Notes under the pieces: model-generated
Database searches by the model: none
What the model was told of the DNA's origin: nothing
What the model saw: only the letters and a program-made list of their open reading frames with translations
Part shown: positions 24,602-33,576 of the stretch, in pieces
How positions within the stretch are numbered: the stretch's first letter is position 1
How the letters are laid out: every line of letters begins with the position of its first letter
Assembly (NCBI RefSeq): GCF_027620315.1
Contig: NZ_JAPNNL010000034.1
Location: 1-48,848 of the forward strand
Source of the DNA: Nonomuraea corallina
GTDB lineage: Bacteria > Actinomycetota > Actinomycetes > Streptosporangiales > Streptosporangiaceae
DNA: 48,848 nucleotides
Direction: 5' to 3'
Position numbers and translations under genes: made by a program

Positions 24602-25417
24602 CTACCGGGCGGGACTGCCCGCGGGGTGCGGCGGGGCGACCGCCTGCCAGGGGACGGTCAGCTCGCCGAGCCGCCAGCGGGCCCGCCCGCCGAGCGGCGG
24701 GCGGCGCGCGACCGGCCAGGAGGCCGCGAGCGTCTCCGCGGCGGCGAGCCAGCGCTGGCGGGCCCCATGAGAGCCGTACGGGGCGCTGACCGCCCAGGCG
24801 TGGTCCCAGTCGCGCAGGAACGCGTGGATCCGCTCCCCGGGCACGTTGCGGTGGATGAGCGTCTTCGGCAGCCGGTCGGCCAGGTCGGAGGGGCGTTCGA
24901 AGGCGTCGAACCGGGCCGAGAACGTCAGCGTCCGCGGCCCCTCCGTGTCCAGTCCCACCCAGACGGCCCGGTGCCCGACCTCCGAGCAGGTCCCCTCGAC
25001 CAGCACGCCTCCTGGCGCCAGCCCCGTCCGCAGCACCTCCCAGTAGTGCCACGCCTCCGCCTCCCCGTACTGGCGCAGCACGTTGAAGGCGCGCACCAGC
25101 ACCGGAGGCCGCGCGACGGGCAGCTCGAAACCGCCGAGCACGAAGCTCAGCCCCGCGCGCTCGTACGGCCTGGCCGCCGCCACCCTGGCCGGGTCGATCT
25201 CGACGCCCACCACCTCGACGTCCGGCGCCACCCGCCGCAGCCGGGTGAACAGCTCCAGCGTGGTCACGTGCGAAGCCCCGTACCCCAGGTCCACCACGAG
25301 CGGCCGGGCGGCGGCGCGCAGCAGGCGGCCGTGGACGGCGGCGATCCACCGGTCGGCGCGGCGCAGACGGTTGTGCGCGGTCGTGCCCCGGGTGATGGAG
25401 CCGACCGGTCTAGCCAC
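24602..25417 (-). CDS. Class I SAM-dependent methyltransferase
   Basis: A 271-residue protein with motif I V-V-D-L-G-Y-G-A-S (41-49) and the acidic motif II V-V-G-V-E-I-D-P. The substrate cannot be predicted. ATG 25417 overlaps the end of the upstream SDR gene by 8 nt, so translation is coupled. Convergent with the macro-domain gene (6 bp apart). Confidence 0.82.
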   Translation of the reverse strand: MARPVGSITRGTTAHNRLRRADRWIAAVHGRLLRAAARPLVVDLGYGASHVTTLELFTRLRRVAPDVEVVGVEIDPARVAAARPYERAGLSFVLGGFELPVARPPVLVRAFNVLRQYGEAEAWHYWEVLRTGLAPGGVLVEGTCSEVGHRAVWVGLDTEGPRTLTFSARFDAFERPSDLADRLPKTLIHRNVPGERIHAFLRDWDHAWAVSAPYGSHGARQRWLAAAETLAASWPVARRPPLGGRARWRLGELTVPWQAVAPPHPAGSPAR

Positions 25418-26153
25418 CGACGCGGTGCACCTTGTGCTGGGCGGCCTGGGCGCGGGGGCGGATGACCAGGCGGTCGACGTTCACGTGCGCGGGCCGGGTC
25501 ACGCACCAGGCGATGGCGTCGGCGACGTCGTCGGCGGTGAGCGGGCCGGGCACGCCCTCGTACACCTGGTCCGCCCGTTCGGCGTCGCCGCGGAACCGGG
25601 TCAGCGCGAACCCCTCCGTCCGCACCATGCCGGGCGCGATCTCCACGATCCGCACCGGCTGCCCCACCAGCTCCAGCCTGAGCGTCTCGGTCATCGACGT
25701 CTGGGCGTGCTTGGCCGCGCAGTAGCCGCCGCCTCCCTCGTACGAGACCAGGCCGGCCGTCGAGGTCAGCATCACCAGCACGCCGTCGCCCGACCCGACC
25801 AGCTTGGGCAGCAGCGCCTGGGTGACGCGCAGGGAGCCGAGCACGTTCGTGTCGTACATCCGCTGCCAGTCGTCGACCCGGCCCTCGGACACCGGCTCCA
25901 GGCCGAGTGCGCCGCCCGCGTTGTTGACCAGGACGTCGCAGCGCTCCAGGGAGGCGGCCAGCGCGTCGACGGACTCCTGGGAGGTGACGTCCAGCGTCAC
26001 GGGGGTGAGGCCCGGCACCTCGGCGGCGAGCTTCTCCAGCCGGTCGCGCCGCCGGGCCCCGGCGACCACGTGGTAGCCCTCGGCGGCCAGCCGCCGCGCT
26101 GTCGCCTCGCCGATGCCGCTGCTCGCGCCGGTCACCATGGCCGTTCTCTTCAT
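25410..26153 (-). CDS. Short-chain dehydrogenase/reductase
   Basis: A 247-residue classical SDR: cofactor loop T-G-A-S-S-G-I-G (8-15), N-N-A-G (77-80), catalytic Ser131, Y-C-A-A-K (Tyr144, Lys148). An Arg-rich stretch after beta2 (A-R-R-R-D-R) suggests NADP(H). Substrate unknown. ATG 26153 is chosen (M-K-R-T-A-M-V-T-G) over an ATG three codons upstream. First gene of a two-gene leftward operon with the methyltransferase. Confidence 0.88.
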   Translation of the reverse strand: MKRTAMVTGASSGIGEATARRLAAEGYHVVAGARRRDRLEKLAAEVPGLTPVTLDVTSQESVDALAASLERCDVLVNNAGGALGLEPVSEGRVDDWQRMYDTNVLGSLRVTQALLPKLVGSGDGVLVMLTSTAGLVSYEGGGGYCAAKHAQTSMTETLRLELVGQPVRIVEIAPGMVRTEGFALTRFRGDAERADQVYEGVPGPLTADDVADAIAWCVTRPAHVNVDRLVIRPRAQAAQHKVHRVGG

Positions 26154-26259
26154 GCGCCTCATCCTGCCAGGTTGCCGGTTGGGCACCCCCCGCTGTGACC
26201 TGCTGTCGGGAATGTCGGAAAAATCGTGACAGTTATAGCTCTTTTGGAGGTGATGTCGG

Positions 26260-27537
26260 GTGAGGCGACGACGGGTCAACCGGGTCGCGACGATCAGCAT
26301 GCACACCTCACCGCTCGACCAGCCCGGCACGGGCGACGCCGGCGGCATGAACGTGTACATCGTCGAATCGGCCAAACGACTCGCCCAGCTCGGCGTGGAG
26401 GTGGACATCTTCACCCGCGCCACCGCCCGCGACCTGCCACCGGTCACCGAGCTCGCTCCCGGCGTCCTGGTCCGCCACCTGACCGCCGGACCGTACGAGG
26501 AGATGGACCGGGCCGACCTGCCCGGCCAGATGTGCGCGTTCCTGTCGGAGGTGCTGCGCACCGAGGCCATGCACGAGCCGGGCCACTACGACGCCATCCA
26601 CTCCCACTACTGGCTGTCCGGCCAGGTCGGCTGGCTCGCCAAGGAACGCTGGGGCGTCCCCCTGGTGCACACCATGCACACCATGGCCAAGGTCAAGAAC
26701 CGGCTCCTGGCCGCAGGAGACCGCCCCGAGCCGCAGGCCCGCGTGGTCGGCGAGGAACAGGTCGTGCAGATCGCCGACCGCCTCGTGGCCAACACCGCCG
26801 ACGAGGCGCACGAGCTCATCGACCTGTACGGGGCCGCCGAGCAGCGCGTCGCCGTCGTCAACCCCGGCGTAAACCTCACCGTCTTCCAGCCCGCCTCCCA
26901 GGGCGCCGCCCGGCACCGGCTCGGCCTGCCGCAGAGCGCCCGCGTCCTGCTCTTCGTCGGCCGCATCCAGCCGCTCAAGGCCCCCGACGTGCTGCTGCGC
27001 GCCGCCTCCCGGATGCTCATCGACGACCCGTCGCTGCGCGGCCGCCTCGTCGTCGCCTGCGTCGGCGGGCCCTCGGGCAACGGCCTGGCCAGGCCCTCCA
27101 TCCTCACCGAACTCGCCACCGAACTCGGCATCCAGGACACCGTCCGCCTCGTGCCGCCCGCGCCGCAGCACCTGCTCGCCGACTGGTACCGCGCCGCCGA
27201 CCTCACCATCGTCCCCTCCCACAGCGAGTCGTTCGGCCTCGTCGCGCTGGAGTCCCAGGCGTGCGGCACCCCCGTCGTCGCCGCCGCCGTCGGCGGGCTG
27301 CGCACCGCCGTCCGCGACGGCGCGTCCGGGCTCCTCGTCGACGGGCACGACCCGCACGACTGGGCGCGGGTCATCGCCGGACTCCTCGCCGCCCCGGCCC
27401 GCCTCGCCCTCCTCGCCGAGGGCGCGCGCGAGCACGCCGCCGCCTTCGGCTGGCAGGCCACCGCCGCCCGCCTCATGGAGGTGTACGCGCAAGCCGTCGC
27501 CCACCTGCACCGGCAGCCCGTGGCGGTCAACTACTGA
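26260..27537 (+). CDS. mshA: D-inositol-3-phosphate glycosyltransferase (mycothiol synthesis)
   Basis: A 425-residue GT4 enzyme: N-terminal D-A-G-G-M-N-V-Y-I (26-34) and sugar-nucleotide E-x7-E motif [10 protein letters not shown] (Glu323, Glu331). It joins GlcNAc from UDP-GlcNAc to inositol-3-phosphate, the first committed step to mycothiol. GTG 26260 follows GGAGG (26246-26250) by 9 nt. The order mshA-ybjN-gpmA is conserved in actinobacteria and supports the call. Confidence 0.95.
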   Translation: MRRRRVNRVATISMHTSPLDQPGTGDAGGMNVYIVESAKRLAQLGVEVDIFTRATARDLPPVTELAPGVLVRHLTAGPYEEMDRADLPGQMCAFLSEVLRTEAMHEPGHYDAIHSHYWLSGQVGWLAKERWGVPLVHTMHTMAKVKNRLLAAGDRPEPQARVVGEEQVVQIADRLVANTADEAHELIDLYGAAEQRVAVVNPGVNLTVFQPASQGAARHRLGLPQSARVLLFVGRIQPLKAPDVLLRAASRMLIDDPSLRGRLVVACVGGPSGNGLARPSILTELATELGIQDTVRLVPPAPQHLLADWYRAADLTIVPSHSESFGLVALESQACGTPVVAAAVGGLRTAVRDGASGLLVDGHDPHDWARVIAGLLAAPARLALLAEGAREHAAAFGWQATAARLMEVYAQAVAHLHRQPVAVNY

Positions 27538-27562
27538 CCGGCGCGACGGACCCCGTACCGGG

Positions 27563-27607
27563 CCTGTCAGCAGGCTGCCCGTCAGCAGGCTGCCCGTCAG
27601 TAGGCTG
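27563..27607 (+). repeat. Three 15-bp direct repeats forming the ybjN promoter
   Basis: CCTGTCAGCAGGCTG (27563-27577), CCCGTCAGCAGGCTG (27578-27592), CCCGTCAGTAGGCTG (27593-27607). In the third unit a C-to-T change makes TAGGCT (27601-27606), a -10 box exactly 6 nt before ATG 27613. The other units keep CAGGCT. Confidence 0.85.
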
Positions 27608-27612
27608 TAGGC

Positions 27613-28095
27613 ATGCGCGACGTCATCGAAGCCGCGCTCAAGGCCGCGGACGTCGAGCACGACGAACCGCGGCCGGGAGCGTTCCTCGCCAAGCTGCCGG
27701 GCCGGCACAAGCTCGCCACGATGACCTGGCTGATCGTCGGCGAGCGGGTCCTGCACATCGAGGCGTTCTTCTGCCGCCAGCCCGACGAGAACCACGCCGA
27801 GTTCTACCGGTGGCTGCTCGCCAAGAACGGCGCGATGTACGGGGTCCACTTCTCCGTCGACCCCGTCGGCGACGTCTACCTGGTCGGCCGCCTGCCCCTC
27901 ACCGCCATCACCGAGGACGAGATCGACCGCGTGCTCGGCTGCGTGCTCACCTACTCCGACGAGTCCTTCGACCGCGCCCTGGAGATCGGCTTCGCCTCGT
28001 CCATCAGACGCGAGTGGGAGTGGCGCAAGAAGCGCGGCGAGTCCCTCGCCAACCTGCAGGCCTTCGCCCGCTTCGCGGACCCGGATCGGTCCTGA
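27613..28095 (+). CDS. YbjN-domain protein
   Basis: A 160-residue alpha/beta protein of the YbjN family (fold related to type III secretion chaperones), with W-L-I-V-G-E and F-Y-R-W-L-L-A-K-N. Located between mshA and gpmA as in other actinobacteria. ATG 27613 lies 6 nt after TAGGCT in a repeat array, so it is probably leaderless. Function not proven. Confidence 0.87.
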   Translation: MRDVIEAALKAADVEHDEPRPGAFLAKLPGRHKLATMTWLIVGERVLHIEAFFCRQPDENHAEFYRWLLAKNGAMYGVHFSVDPVGDVYLVGRLPLTAITEDEIDRVLGCVLTYSDESFDRALEIGFASSIRREWEWRKKRGESLANLQAFARFADPDRS

Positions 28096-28119
28096 GCCCC
28101 GCCGCTCTAGGATGACCGT

Positions 28120-28863
28120 ATGGCGACTTTGGTGCTGCTGCGGCATGGCGAGAGCGACTGGAACGCGAAGGGTCTGTTCACCGGCTGGGTGGACGTGAGC
28201 CTGTCGGCCAAGGGCGAGGACGAGGCCCGCAGGGGCGGCAAGCTCCTCATCGACGCCGGCCTCTACCCCGACGTCGTCCACACCAGCCTCCTGACCCGGG
28301 CCATCCAGACCGCCCAGCTCGCGCTCGGCGAGGCCGACCTCCTCTGGCTCCCGGTCCAGCGCTCCTGGCGGCTCAACGAGCGCCACTACGGCGCCCTCCA
28401 GGGCAAGAACAAGGCCCAGACCCGGGAGGAGTTCGGCGAGGAGCAGTTCATGCTCTGGCGGCGCTCCTACGACACGCCGCCGCCGCCCATCGCCGACGAC
28501 GACGAATACTCCCAGACCGGCGACCGCCGCTACGCCCTCCTCCCGCCCGAGCTGATGCCGCGTACCGAGTGCCTCAAGGACGTGGTCGACCGGATGCTGC
28601 CCTACTGGTACGACGCGATCGTGCCGGACCTGTCGGCGGGCCGGACCGTCCTCGTGGCCGCGCACGGCAACTCCCTGCGCGCCCTGGTCAAGCACCTCGA
28701 CGGCATCAGCGACGAGGACATCGCCGGGCTCAACATCCCCACCGGCATCCCGCTCCGCTACGACCTGGACGAGCACTTCCGGCCGCTGCGGCGCGGCGGC
28801 GAGTACCTCGACCCGGAGGCCGCCAAGGCAGCCGCCGAGGCCGTCGCCAACCAGGGCCGCTGA
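28120..28863 (+). CDS. gpmA: 2,3-bisphosphoglycerate-dependent phosphoglycerate mutase
   Basis: A 247-residue histidine phosphatase-fold enzyme: L-R-H-G-E-S (7-12, phospho-His9), G-L-F-T-G-W, and A-H-G-N-S-L-R carrying the second catalytic His. It interconverts 3- and 2-phosphoglycerate in glycolysis. ATG 28120 follows TAGGAT (28108-28113) by 6 nt: leaderless. Confidence 0.95.
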   Translation: MATLVLLRHGESDWNAKGLFTGWVDVSLSAKGEDEARRGGKLLIDAGLYPDVVHTSLLTRAIQTAQLALGEADLLWLPVQRSWRLNERHYGALQGKNKAQTREEFGEEQFMLWRRSYDTPPPPIADDDEYSQTGDRRYALLPPELMPRTECLKDVVDRMLPYWYDAIVPDLSAGRTVLVAAHGNSLRALVKHLDGISDEDIAGLNIPTGIPLRYDLDEHFRPLRRGGEYLDPEAAKAAAEAVANQGR

Positions 28864-28945
28864 CCGGACCGCCGCTTCCGGAAAACCTGAAGATCTTTTG
28901 GGAACCCCCTCGGGCTGGGCGCCGTGATGCGTGCCTGCGGCCCGC

Positions 28946-30042
28946 TCAGCCCGCCGTAGAGGCCGTGAACCGCACGGTGACCACCAGGCGCCGCCTTCCG
29001 GGCGGGCCGCGGCCGTCAGGTCGGCGTGGTGGGCCTGGGCGACGGCGTGGACGATGGCGAGGCCGAGTCCGTAGCCGTGCCGGCCGTGGCGATCCTTCGC
29101 GAGTCTCTGGAAGGGCTGGAAGAGGCGCGGGATCTGGTCGCCGGGGATGACCGGCCCGTTGTTGACGACCGTGAGCGTCGCCTGCGTGCCGGAGGTCCCG
29201 GTGGTGACCCGGATGTCCCCACCTTGACGGCTGTGCCGGATGGCGTTGTCGACGAGGTTGGAGACGAGGCTCTCCACCAGTCCAACGTCTCCGGCCGTCA
29301 GCGCGGGCGCGAGGTGTTCGGCGAGGTCGAGGTCCCGCTCCGCGACCTGGTCACGGCGTGCCGCGAGCACGCGTTCCGCCACCCGGGCGAGGTCGAGGTC
29401 GTCCCAGCGGGCCGCGCCACGCTCGCTGACGGCCAGTTCGAGCAGGGCCTGGACGAGCCGCTCCTGGTGCTCGCCCAGCGCGAGCGCCTCCGTGCAGGCC
29501 GAGCGCAGCGTGTCGGCGTCGGCGTCCGGGTCGGCGAGGGCCACTTCGAGAAGGGTGCGCAGGCCCGCGAGAGGGGTGCGCAGCTCGTGCGAGGCGTTGG
29601 CGACGAAGTGGCGCTGGGCGTCGAAGGCGGCCTGCAGACGGGCGAACAGGTCGTCGAGGGTGCGGCCGAGCTCGGTCAGCTCGTCCGTCGGCTCACCGAG
29701 GTCGAGACGCCGGTGCAGGTCCCCGGCGGAGATGCTCTTGGCCGTGCCCGTGATGGCGCGCAGCGGCTGCAGGAACCGTCCGGCCACGTACCAGCCGAGA
29801 GCCAGCGCGACCGGCACCAGAAGGACCAGGGCCACGGCGGATCCGACGAGGAACTGGGGCAGGCTGATCCCGGTCTCCACGACCGGCCCCGAGGTGGCGC
29901 CGTCGGGCGTGCCCGCGTCGATGCTGACGAGCGGGACGCCGACGAAAACGAGCACGAAGGCCCCGGCGGCGTAGATGCCCGCCGCGTAGGCGAGGGCGAG
30001 CCGCTTCTGCAGGGACCTCCTGGCGAGCCGCCGGGTCGTCAT
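28946..30042 (-). pseudogene. Sensor histidine kinase with a C-terminal frameshift
   Basis: An OmpR-type sensor kinase of about 365 codons: two TM helices, HAMP, dimer box A-S-H-E-L-R-T-P, N-box N-L-V-D-N-A-I-R-H, G-Y-G-L-G-L-A-I. All domains are intact until about 28985-28995. There one nucleotide is missing: the frame that should end A-L-V-V-T-V-R-F-T-A-S-T-A-G at the TGA (28946-28948) is shifted, and the other frame runs on without stop across the antisense of gpmA and beyond. The distance 30042-28946 is one nt short of a multiple of three. May be a sequencing error or true decay; the neighbouring genes are broken, which favours decay. ATG 30042 overlaps the regulator stop (ATGA). Confidence 0.8.
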
Positions 30043-30285
30043 GACGGCCGGAGACGGTAGCCGGCCTCGCGGACGGTCTCGATCGCGGGCGGGTCGCCGA
30101 GCTTGGCCCGCAGCCGGTGCACGGCATGCTTGACGGCGCTGCTGAAAGGGTCGGCGGCCTCGTCCCACACGCGTTCGAGCAGTTCCTCGGCGGGGATGAC
30201 CCGGCCGGGCACGGCGAGCAGGCATTCGAGCAGCCCGAACTCCCTCGGGCTCAGCTCCAGGCGACGGCCCGCCACGACGAGTGGC
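30039..30285 (-). pseudogene. Response regulator remnant: DNA-binding domain only
   Basis: The last ~80 codons of an OmpR/PhoB regulator: L-E-L-S-P-R-E-F-G-L-L-E, R-V-W-D, V-K-H-A-V-H-R-L-R-A-K-L-G and G-Y-R-L-R-P-S. Homology stops abruptly at about 30285; the receiver domain with its phospho-Asp is absent. The frame stays open upstream, but that part is antisense to an ABC-permease fragment and has no regulator features. Coupled to the kinase (ATGA at 30039). Probably non-functional. Confidence 0.8.
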
Positions 30286-30288
30286 GGT

Positions 30289-30897
30289 CTGCGCGCCGAC
30301 CTCCTGCTGACCGGCGGGGCCCTGGGGCTGGTCCCGGTGCTCGTGGCGGCCGCCGCGTTCGTCACGGCCGGAGGCGGGCGCACCCCGGCGGCCACGGGCG
30401 TGGTGGTCGGCGGTGCCGCGTTCGCGGCGGGACTGATGGCCTCGGGATCGGTGATCCCCGTCGGCCTGGCCCTGCTGCGCGCCAACCAGAACCCGATCCA
30501 GCCGATCACCTTGGCCACCGGGCTCCGGGTGGTCGTCGGCTGGGCGGTGTTCACCGCGGTCGCCGCCGTGCTGACCGCGGGCCTCGCCGTACTGGTCAAG
30601 CGGGCCGTCGTCGCCGTCGTGCCGGCCGTCGCGCTCATCGTCGTGCCCTACCTGCTGGCCACCGCGGGGCTGGCGCCGTGGCTGCTGACGATCACTCCCG
30701 CCGCCGGGTTCGCGATCACCCAGGGCGTGCCCACCTTCGCGCACGTGGACGTGGACCGGTCGCCGATCGTGGGCCACTACCCCCTGCCGCCCTGGGCGGG
30801 GCTGGCCGTGGCCTGCGGATACGCCGCGCTCGCCCTGGCGGCGGCCAGGTGCACGCGGAGCGCGTCTCAGTCCGGGCGCGTCCCCGTCACCAGGTAG
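30289..30897 (+). pseudogene. ABC-2-type permease fragment
   Basis: The frame codes for a hydrophobic protein (about 5 TM helices) resembling the C-terminal half of actinobacterial ABC-2 permeases: L-R-A-N-Q-N-P-I-Q-P-I-T, and a closing P-P-W-A-G-L-A-V-A-C-G-Y-A-A-L. The beginning (N-terminal helices) is missing; the frame runs left only as antisense of the response regulator. The end also departs from normal after A-L-A-A-A-R (~30855) and reads into the phoU 3' end. So it is truncated, joined near 30285 to an oppositely oriented regulator fragment. The ATPase partner gene is not present. Confidence 0.7.
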
Positions 30898-31511
30898 ACG
30901 ACATCCCGAGCCACGCTCACCGCGTGGTCCGCGTACCGCTCGTAGTAGCGCCCGATCAGCGTGATGTCGATCGCCGGCTCCACGCCGTGCTGCCAGTCCT
31001 CGCCGAGGATGGTGCGGAACAACCGCCGGTGCAGCCGGTCCATCGCGTCGTCGTCCTGCTCCAGCTCCAGGGCGGACGCCACGTCGCGGGAGGCGATGCA
31101 GCCGCCCGCCTTGGTGACCAGGTTCTCGGCGATCTGCCCCATCTCGACGATCGTGGAGCGGACCTCGGCGGGGATGGCGGAGTCGGGGTGACGCAGCCGG
31201 GCCACCTTGGCGACGTGCACCGCGAGGTCGCCCATGCGTTCCAGGTCGCCGCCCATCCGCAGCGCGGTGATGACCAGGCGCAGGTCGACGGCGACGGGCT
31301 GCTGCCTGGCCATCAGGTCGAAGATGGACCCCTCGACGCCCGCGAAGAGCGCGTTCACCTCCTCGTCGCGCGAGATGACCTGCTCGGCGAGCTGGAGGTC
31401 GGCGTCCAGCAGCGCCGTGGTGGCGCGGGAGATGGCGGAGCGGACGAGCCTGGTCATCTCGACCAGCCTGCCGGTGAGGGCGTCTAGTTCTTCGTGGTAC
31501 GCGTCGCGCAT
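30867..31511 (-). CDS. phoU: Phosphate signalling protein PhoU
   Basis: A 214-residue all-helical protein with two PhoU repeats, each with an E/D-x3-D metal motif (E-R-M-G-D-L-A-V-H near 90 and E-R-Y-A-D-H-A-V near 195). It links phosphate transport to the SenX3/PhoR kinase. ATG 31511 follows TACGGT (minus strand, 31518-31523) by 6 nt: leaderless. Divergent from senX3 across 123 bp with PHO-box-like repeats. Confidence 0.94.
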   Translation of the reverse strand: MRDAYHEELDALTGRLVEMTRLVRSAISRATTALLDADLQLAEQVISRDEEVNALFAGVEGSIFDLMARQQPVAVDLRLVITALRMGGDLERMGDLAVHVAKVARLRHPDSAIPAEVRSTIVEMGQIAENLVTKAGGCIASRDVASALELEQDDDAMDRLHRRLFRTILGEDWQHGVEPAIDITLIGRYYERYADHAVSVARDVVYLVTGTRPD

Positions 31512-31534
31512 GCCGTCACCGTACGAGGGCGGCC

Positions 31535-31562
31535 GTGAACGAACTCCGACGCGAAGATGAAC
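31535..31562 (-). promoter_or_regulatory. PHO-box-like repeats between phoU and senX3
   Basis: On the minus strand GTTCATCTTCG and GTTCACGGCCG start exactly 22 nt (two 11-nt units) apart, at plus positions 31557-31562 and 31535-31540, with a degenerate unit between. This matches the 11-nt direct-repeat design bound by PhoP/RegX3-type regulators. Confidence 0.5.
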
Positions 31563-31634
31563 TTTCCGCGAAGGCGAGGCCCGTCCCCAGGTGACGGGCG
31601 GGTTTTCACCGGGGCGCCGCCTACCATCGGGAGC

Positions 31635-32813
31635 ATGAGTGAGATGGCCATGAGCTTCACCGCCCTGGCCGGCTTCGTCGTGGGGGCTCTGGCAGTGATC
31701 GTCTACCGTGACCAGATCGAGGCGCCCCGCAGACGGGACGACGTCTCCGACCCGGGGGTGACGGCACTGCCGCAGGGGATCGCCTCGGTGCTGGCGGTGC
31801 TGCCCTCCTCGGCGGTGGTGCTGGACGCGCACGACCGCGTGCTCCGCGCCAGCTCGGCCGCCCGCGCGTTCGGGCTCGTCAAGGGCGACCGGCTGATGGT
31901 CGCCGAACTGCTCGCGCTGGCGCGGAAGGTACGGCGCGACGGCGAGATCAGGGAGACCGGGATCGACGTGGCCGGCACCAAGTTCGGCCAGGAGATCACC
32001 AGCTTCGCGGTCCGGGTGGCCCCTCTCGGCTCGGTCGGCCAGGTGCTGGTGCTGGCGGAGGACCAGACCGAGCGGCGCAGGGTCGAGGCCGTGCGCCGCG
32101 ACTTCGTGGCGAACGTGAGCCACGAACTGAAGACCCCCGTCGGGGCGCTGAGCCTGCTGGCCGAGACGATCCAGGACGCGGCCGACGACCCCGAGGCCGT
32201 CACCCGGTTCGCCGCCCGCATGCAGCACGAGGCGGCCCGGCTCACCTACCTGGTGAAGGACATCATCACGCTGAGCCGGATCCAGGGCGCCGAGCCGGTC
32301 CCCGCGCCCACCCAGGTCTCCATCGACGAGGTCATCGGCGACGCCGTCGACCACTGCAACACCCGGGCCGGCGCCAAGGACATCACGCTCGTCACCGGCG
32401 GCGCGGAAGGGCTGCGCGCCTGGGGCGACGAGGAACTGCTGGTGACCGCGCTGCGCAACCTCATCGACAACGCCATCGCCTACAGCCCGGAGCACACCCG
32501 CGTGGTGGTCAGCACCCGCCCCGCCGGGGAGAGCGTCGAGATCAGCGTCAGCGACCAGGGCATCGGCATCCCCGAGGACCTGCAGGAGCGCATCTTCGAA
32601 CGCTTCTTCCGGGTCGACACCGCCCGCTCGCGCGCCACCGGCGGCACCGGCCTGGGCCTGGCCATCGTCAAGCACGTGGCCGCCTCGCACGCGGGAGAGG
32701 TGTCGGTCTGGAGCAAGGAAGGCTCCGGCTCCACCTTCACCCTGCGCCTGCCCGCCTTCGGCGGGACGGCCATCCCGGCACACCCCGACATCTCCCTGGA
32801 GGCCGCTCAGTGA
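31635..32813 (+). CDS. senX3: Phosphate-sensing histidine kinase SenX3/PhoR
   Basis: A 392-residue kinase: one N-terminal TM helix (about 8-25), a PAS-like domain (about 45-145), HisKA with V-S-H-E-L-K-T-P (phospho-His163) and an HATPase domain (N-L-I-D-N-A-I, G-T-G-L-G-L-A-I-V-K). Lone TM plus PAS and the phoU neighbour are typical of SenX3. ATG 31635 follows TACCAT (31622-31627) by 7 nt: leaderless. Its stop overlaps the regX3 GTG. Confidence 0.93.
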   Translation: MSEMAMSFTALAGFVVGALAVIVYRDQIEAPRRRDDVSDPGVTALPQGIASVLAVLPSSAVVLDAHDRVLRASSAARAFGLVKGDRLMVAELLALARKVRRDGEIRETGIDVAGTKFGQEITSFAVRVAPLGSVGQVLVLAEDQTERRRVEAVRRDFVANVSHELKTPVGALSLLAETIQDAADDPEAVTRFAARMQHEAARLTYLVKDIITLSRIQGAEPVPAPTQVSIDEVIGDAVDHCNTRAGAKDITLVTGGAEGLRAWGDEELLVTALRNLIDNAIAYSPEHTRVVVSTRPAGESVEISVSDQGIGIPEDLQERIFERFFRVDTARSRATGGTGLGLAIVKHVAASHAGEVSVWSKEGSGSTFTLRLPAFGGTAIPAHPDISLEAAQ

Positions 32814-33502
32814 CCCGTGTGCTCGTCGTGGAAGACGAGGAGTCCTTCTCCGACGCCCTGTCCTACATGCTCCGCAAGGAGGGCTTCGAGGTCTCCGTCG
32901 CGGCGACCGGGCCCGACGCGCTCGACGCCTTCGACCGCCACGGCGCCGACCTGGTGCTGCTCGACCTGATGCTGCCCGGCCTGCCCGGCACCGAGGTGTG
33001 CCGCTCGCTGCGGCAGCGCTCCAAGGTCCCGGTGATCATGCTGACCGCGAAGGACAGCGAGATCGACAAGGTCGTGGGCCTGGAACTGGGCGCCGACGAC
33101 TATGTGACCAAGCCGTTCTCCTCGCGCGAGCTGGTGGCGCGCATCCGCGCGGTGCTGCGCCGCCGGGGCGACGTGGGAGAGGAGCCGGAGACCGCGGTGC
33201 TCACCGTCGGCCCGGTGCGCATGGACGTCGACCGCCACGTGGTCGCGGTGCGCGGCGAACCGGTGCAGTTCCCGCTGAAGGAGTTCGAGCTGCTGGAGGT
33301 GCTGCTGCGCAACGCCGGCCGGGTGCTCACCCGCAGTCAGCTCATCGACCGCGTGTGGGGCGCCGACTACGTGGGCGACACCAAGACCCTGGACGTGCAC
33401 GTCAAGCGGCTGCGCGCGAAGATCGAGGTCGATCCGTCAAGCCCGCGCTGCATCCTCACCGTGCGCGGCCTCGGCTACAAGTTCGACGCCGTGGACGCCT
33501 GA
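32810..33502 (+). CDS. regX3: Response regulator RegX3/PhoP
   Basis: A 230-residue OmpR-type regulator: receiver with L-L-D-L-M-L-P-G (phospho-Asp52), Thr79 and Lys101, then a winged-helix domain (E-F-E-L-L-E-V-L-L, V-H-V-K-R-L-R-A-K-I-E, R-G-L-G-Y-K-F). GTG 32810 overlaps the senX3 stop. Controls the phosphate regulon; followed by a strong bidirectional terminator. Confidence 0.94.
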   Translation: MTRVLVVEDEESFSDALSYMLRKEGFEVSVAATGPDALDAFDRHGADLVLLDLMLPGLPGTEVCRSLRQRSKVPVIMLTAKDSEIDKVVGLELGADDYVTKPFSSRELVARIRAVLRRRGDVGEEPETAVLTVGPVRMDVDRHVVAVRGEPVQFPLKEFELLEVLLRNAGRVLTRSQLIDRVWGADYVGDTKTLDVHVKRLRAKIEVDPSSPRCILTVRGLGYKFDAVDA

Positions 33503-33520
33503 GGGTTCCTGCGTCCGTAC

Positions 33521-33562
33521 GGGTCCCGTACGAGATCCTGTCGCCGATCTCGTACGGGACCC
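33521..33562. terminator. Bidirectional terminator between regX3 and the lipoprotein gene
   Basis: GGGTCCCGTACGAGATC (33521-33537) pairs perfectly with GATCTCGTACGGGACCC (33546-33562): a 17-bp stem with an 8-nt loop, serving both convergent genes. Confidence 0.85.
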
Positions 33563-33576
33563 GACGCGTTCGCGGG

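Noticed and set aside
26308..29000. A very long open frame on the minus strand continuing from the histidine kinase across gpmA, ybjN and mshA
   Set aside because: It is antisense to three well-supported genes, has no domain content, and stays open only because high-GC third positions rarely give stops; it results from the kinase frameshift.
30286..30638. An N-terminal extension of the response regulator remnant
   Set aside because: The sequence is Thr/Ala-rich, antisense to the permease fragment, and lacks receiver-domain residues.
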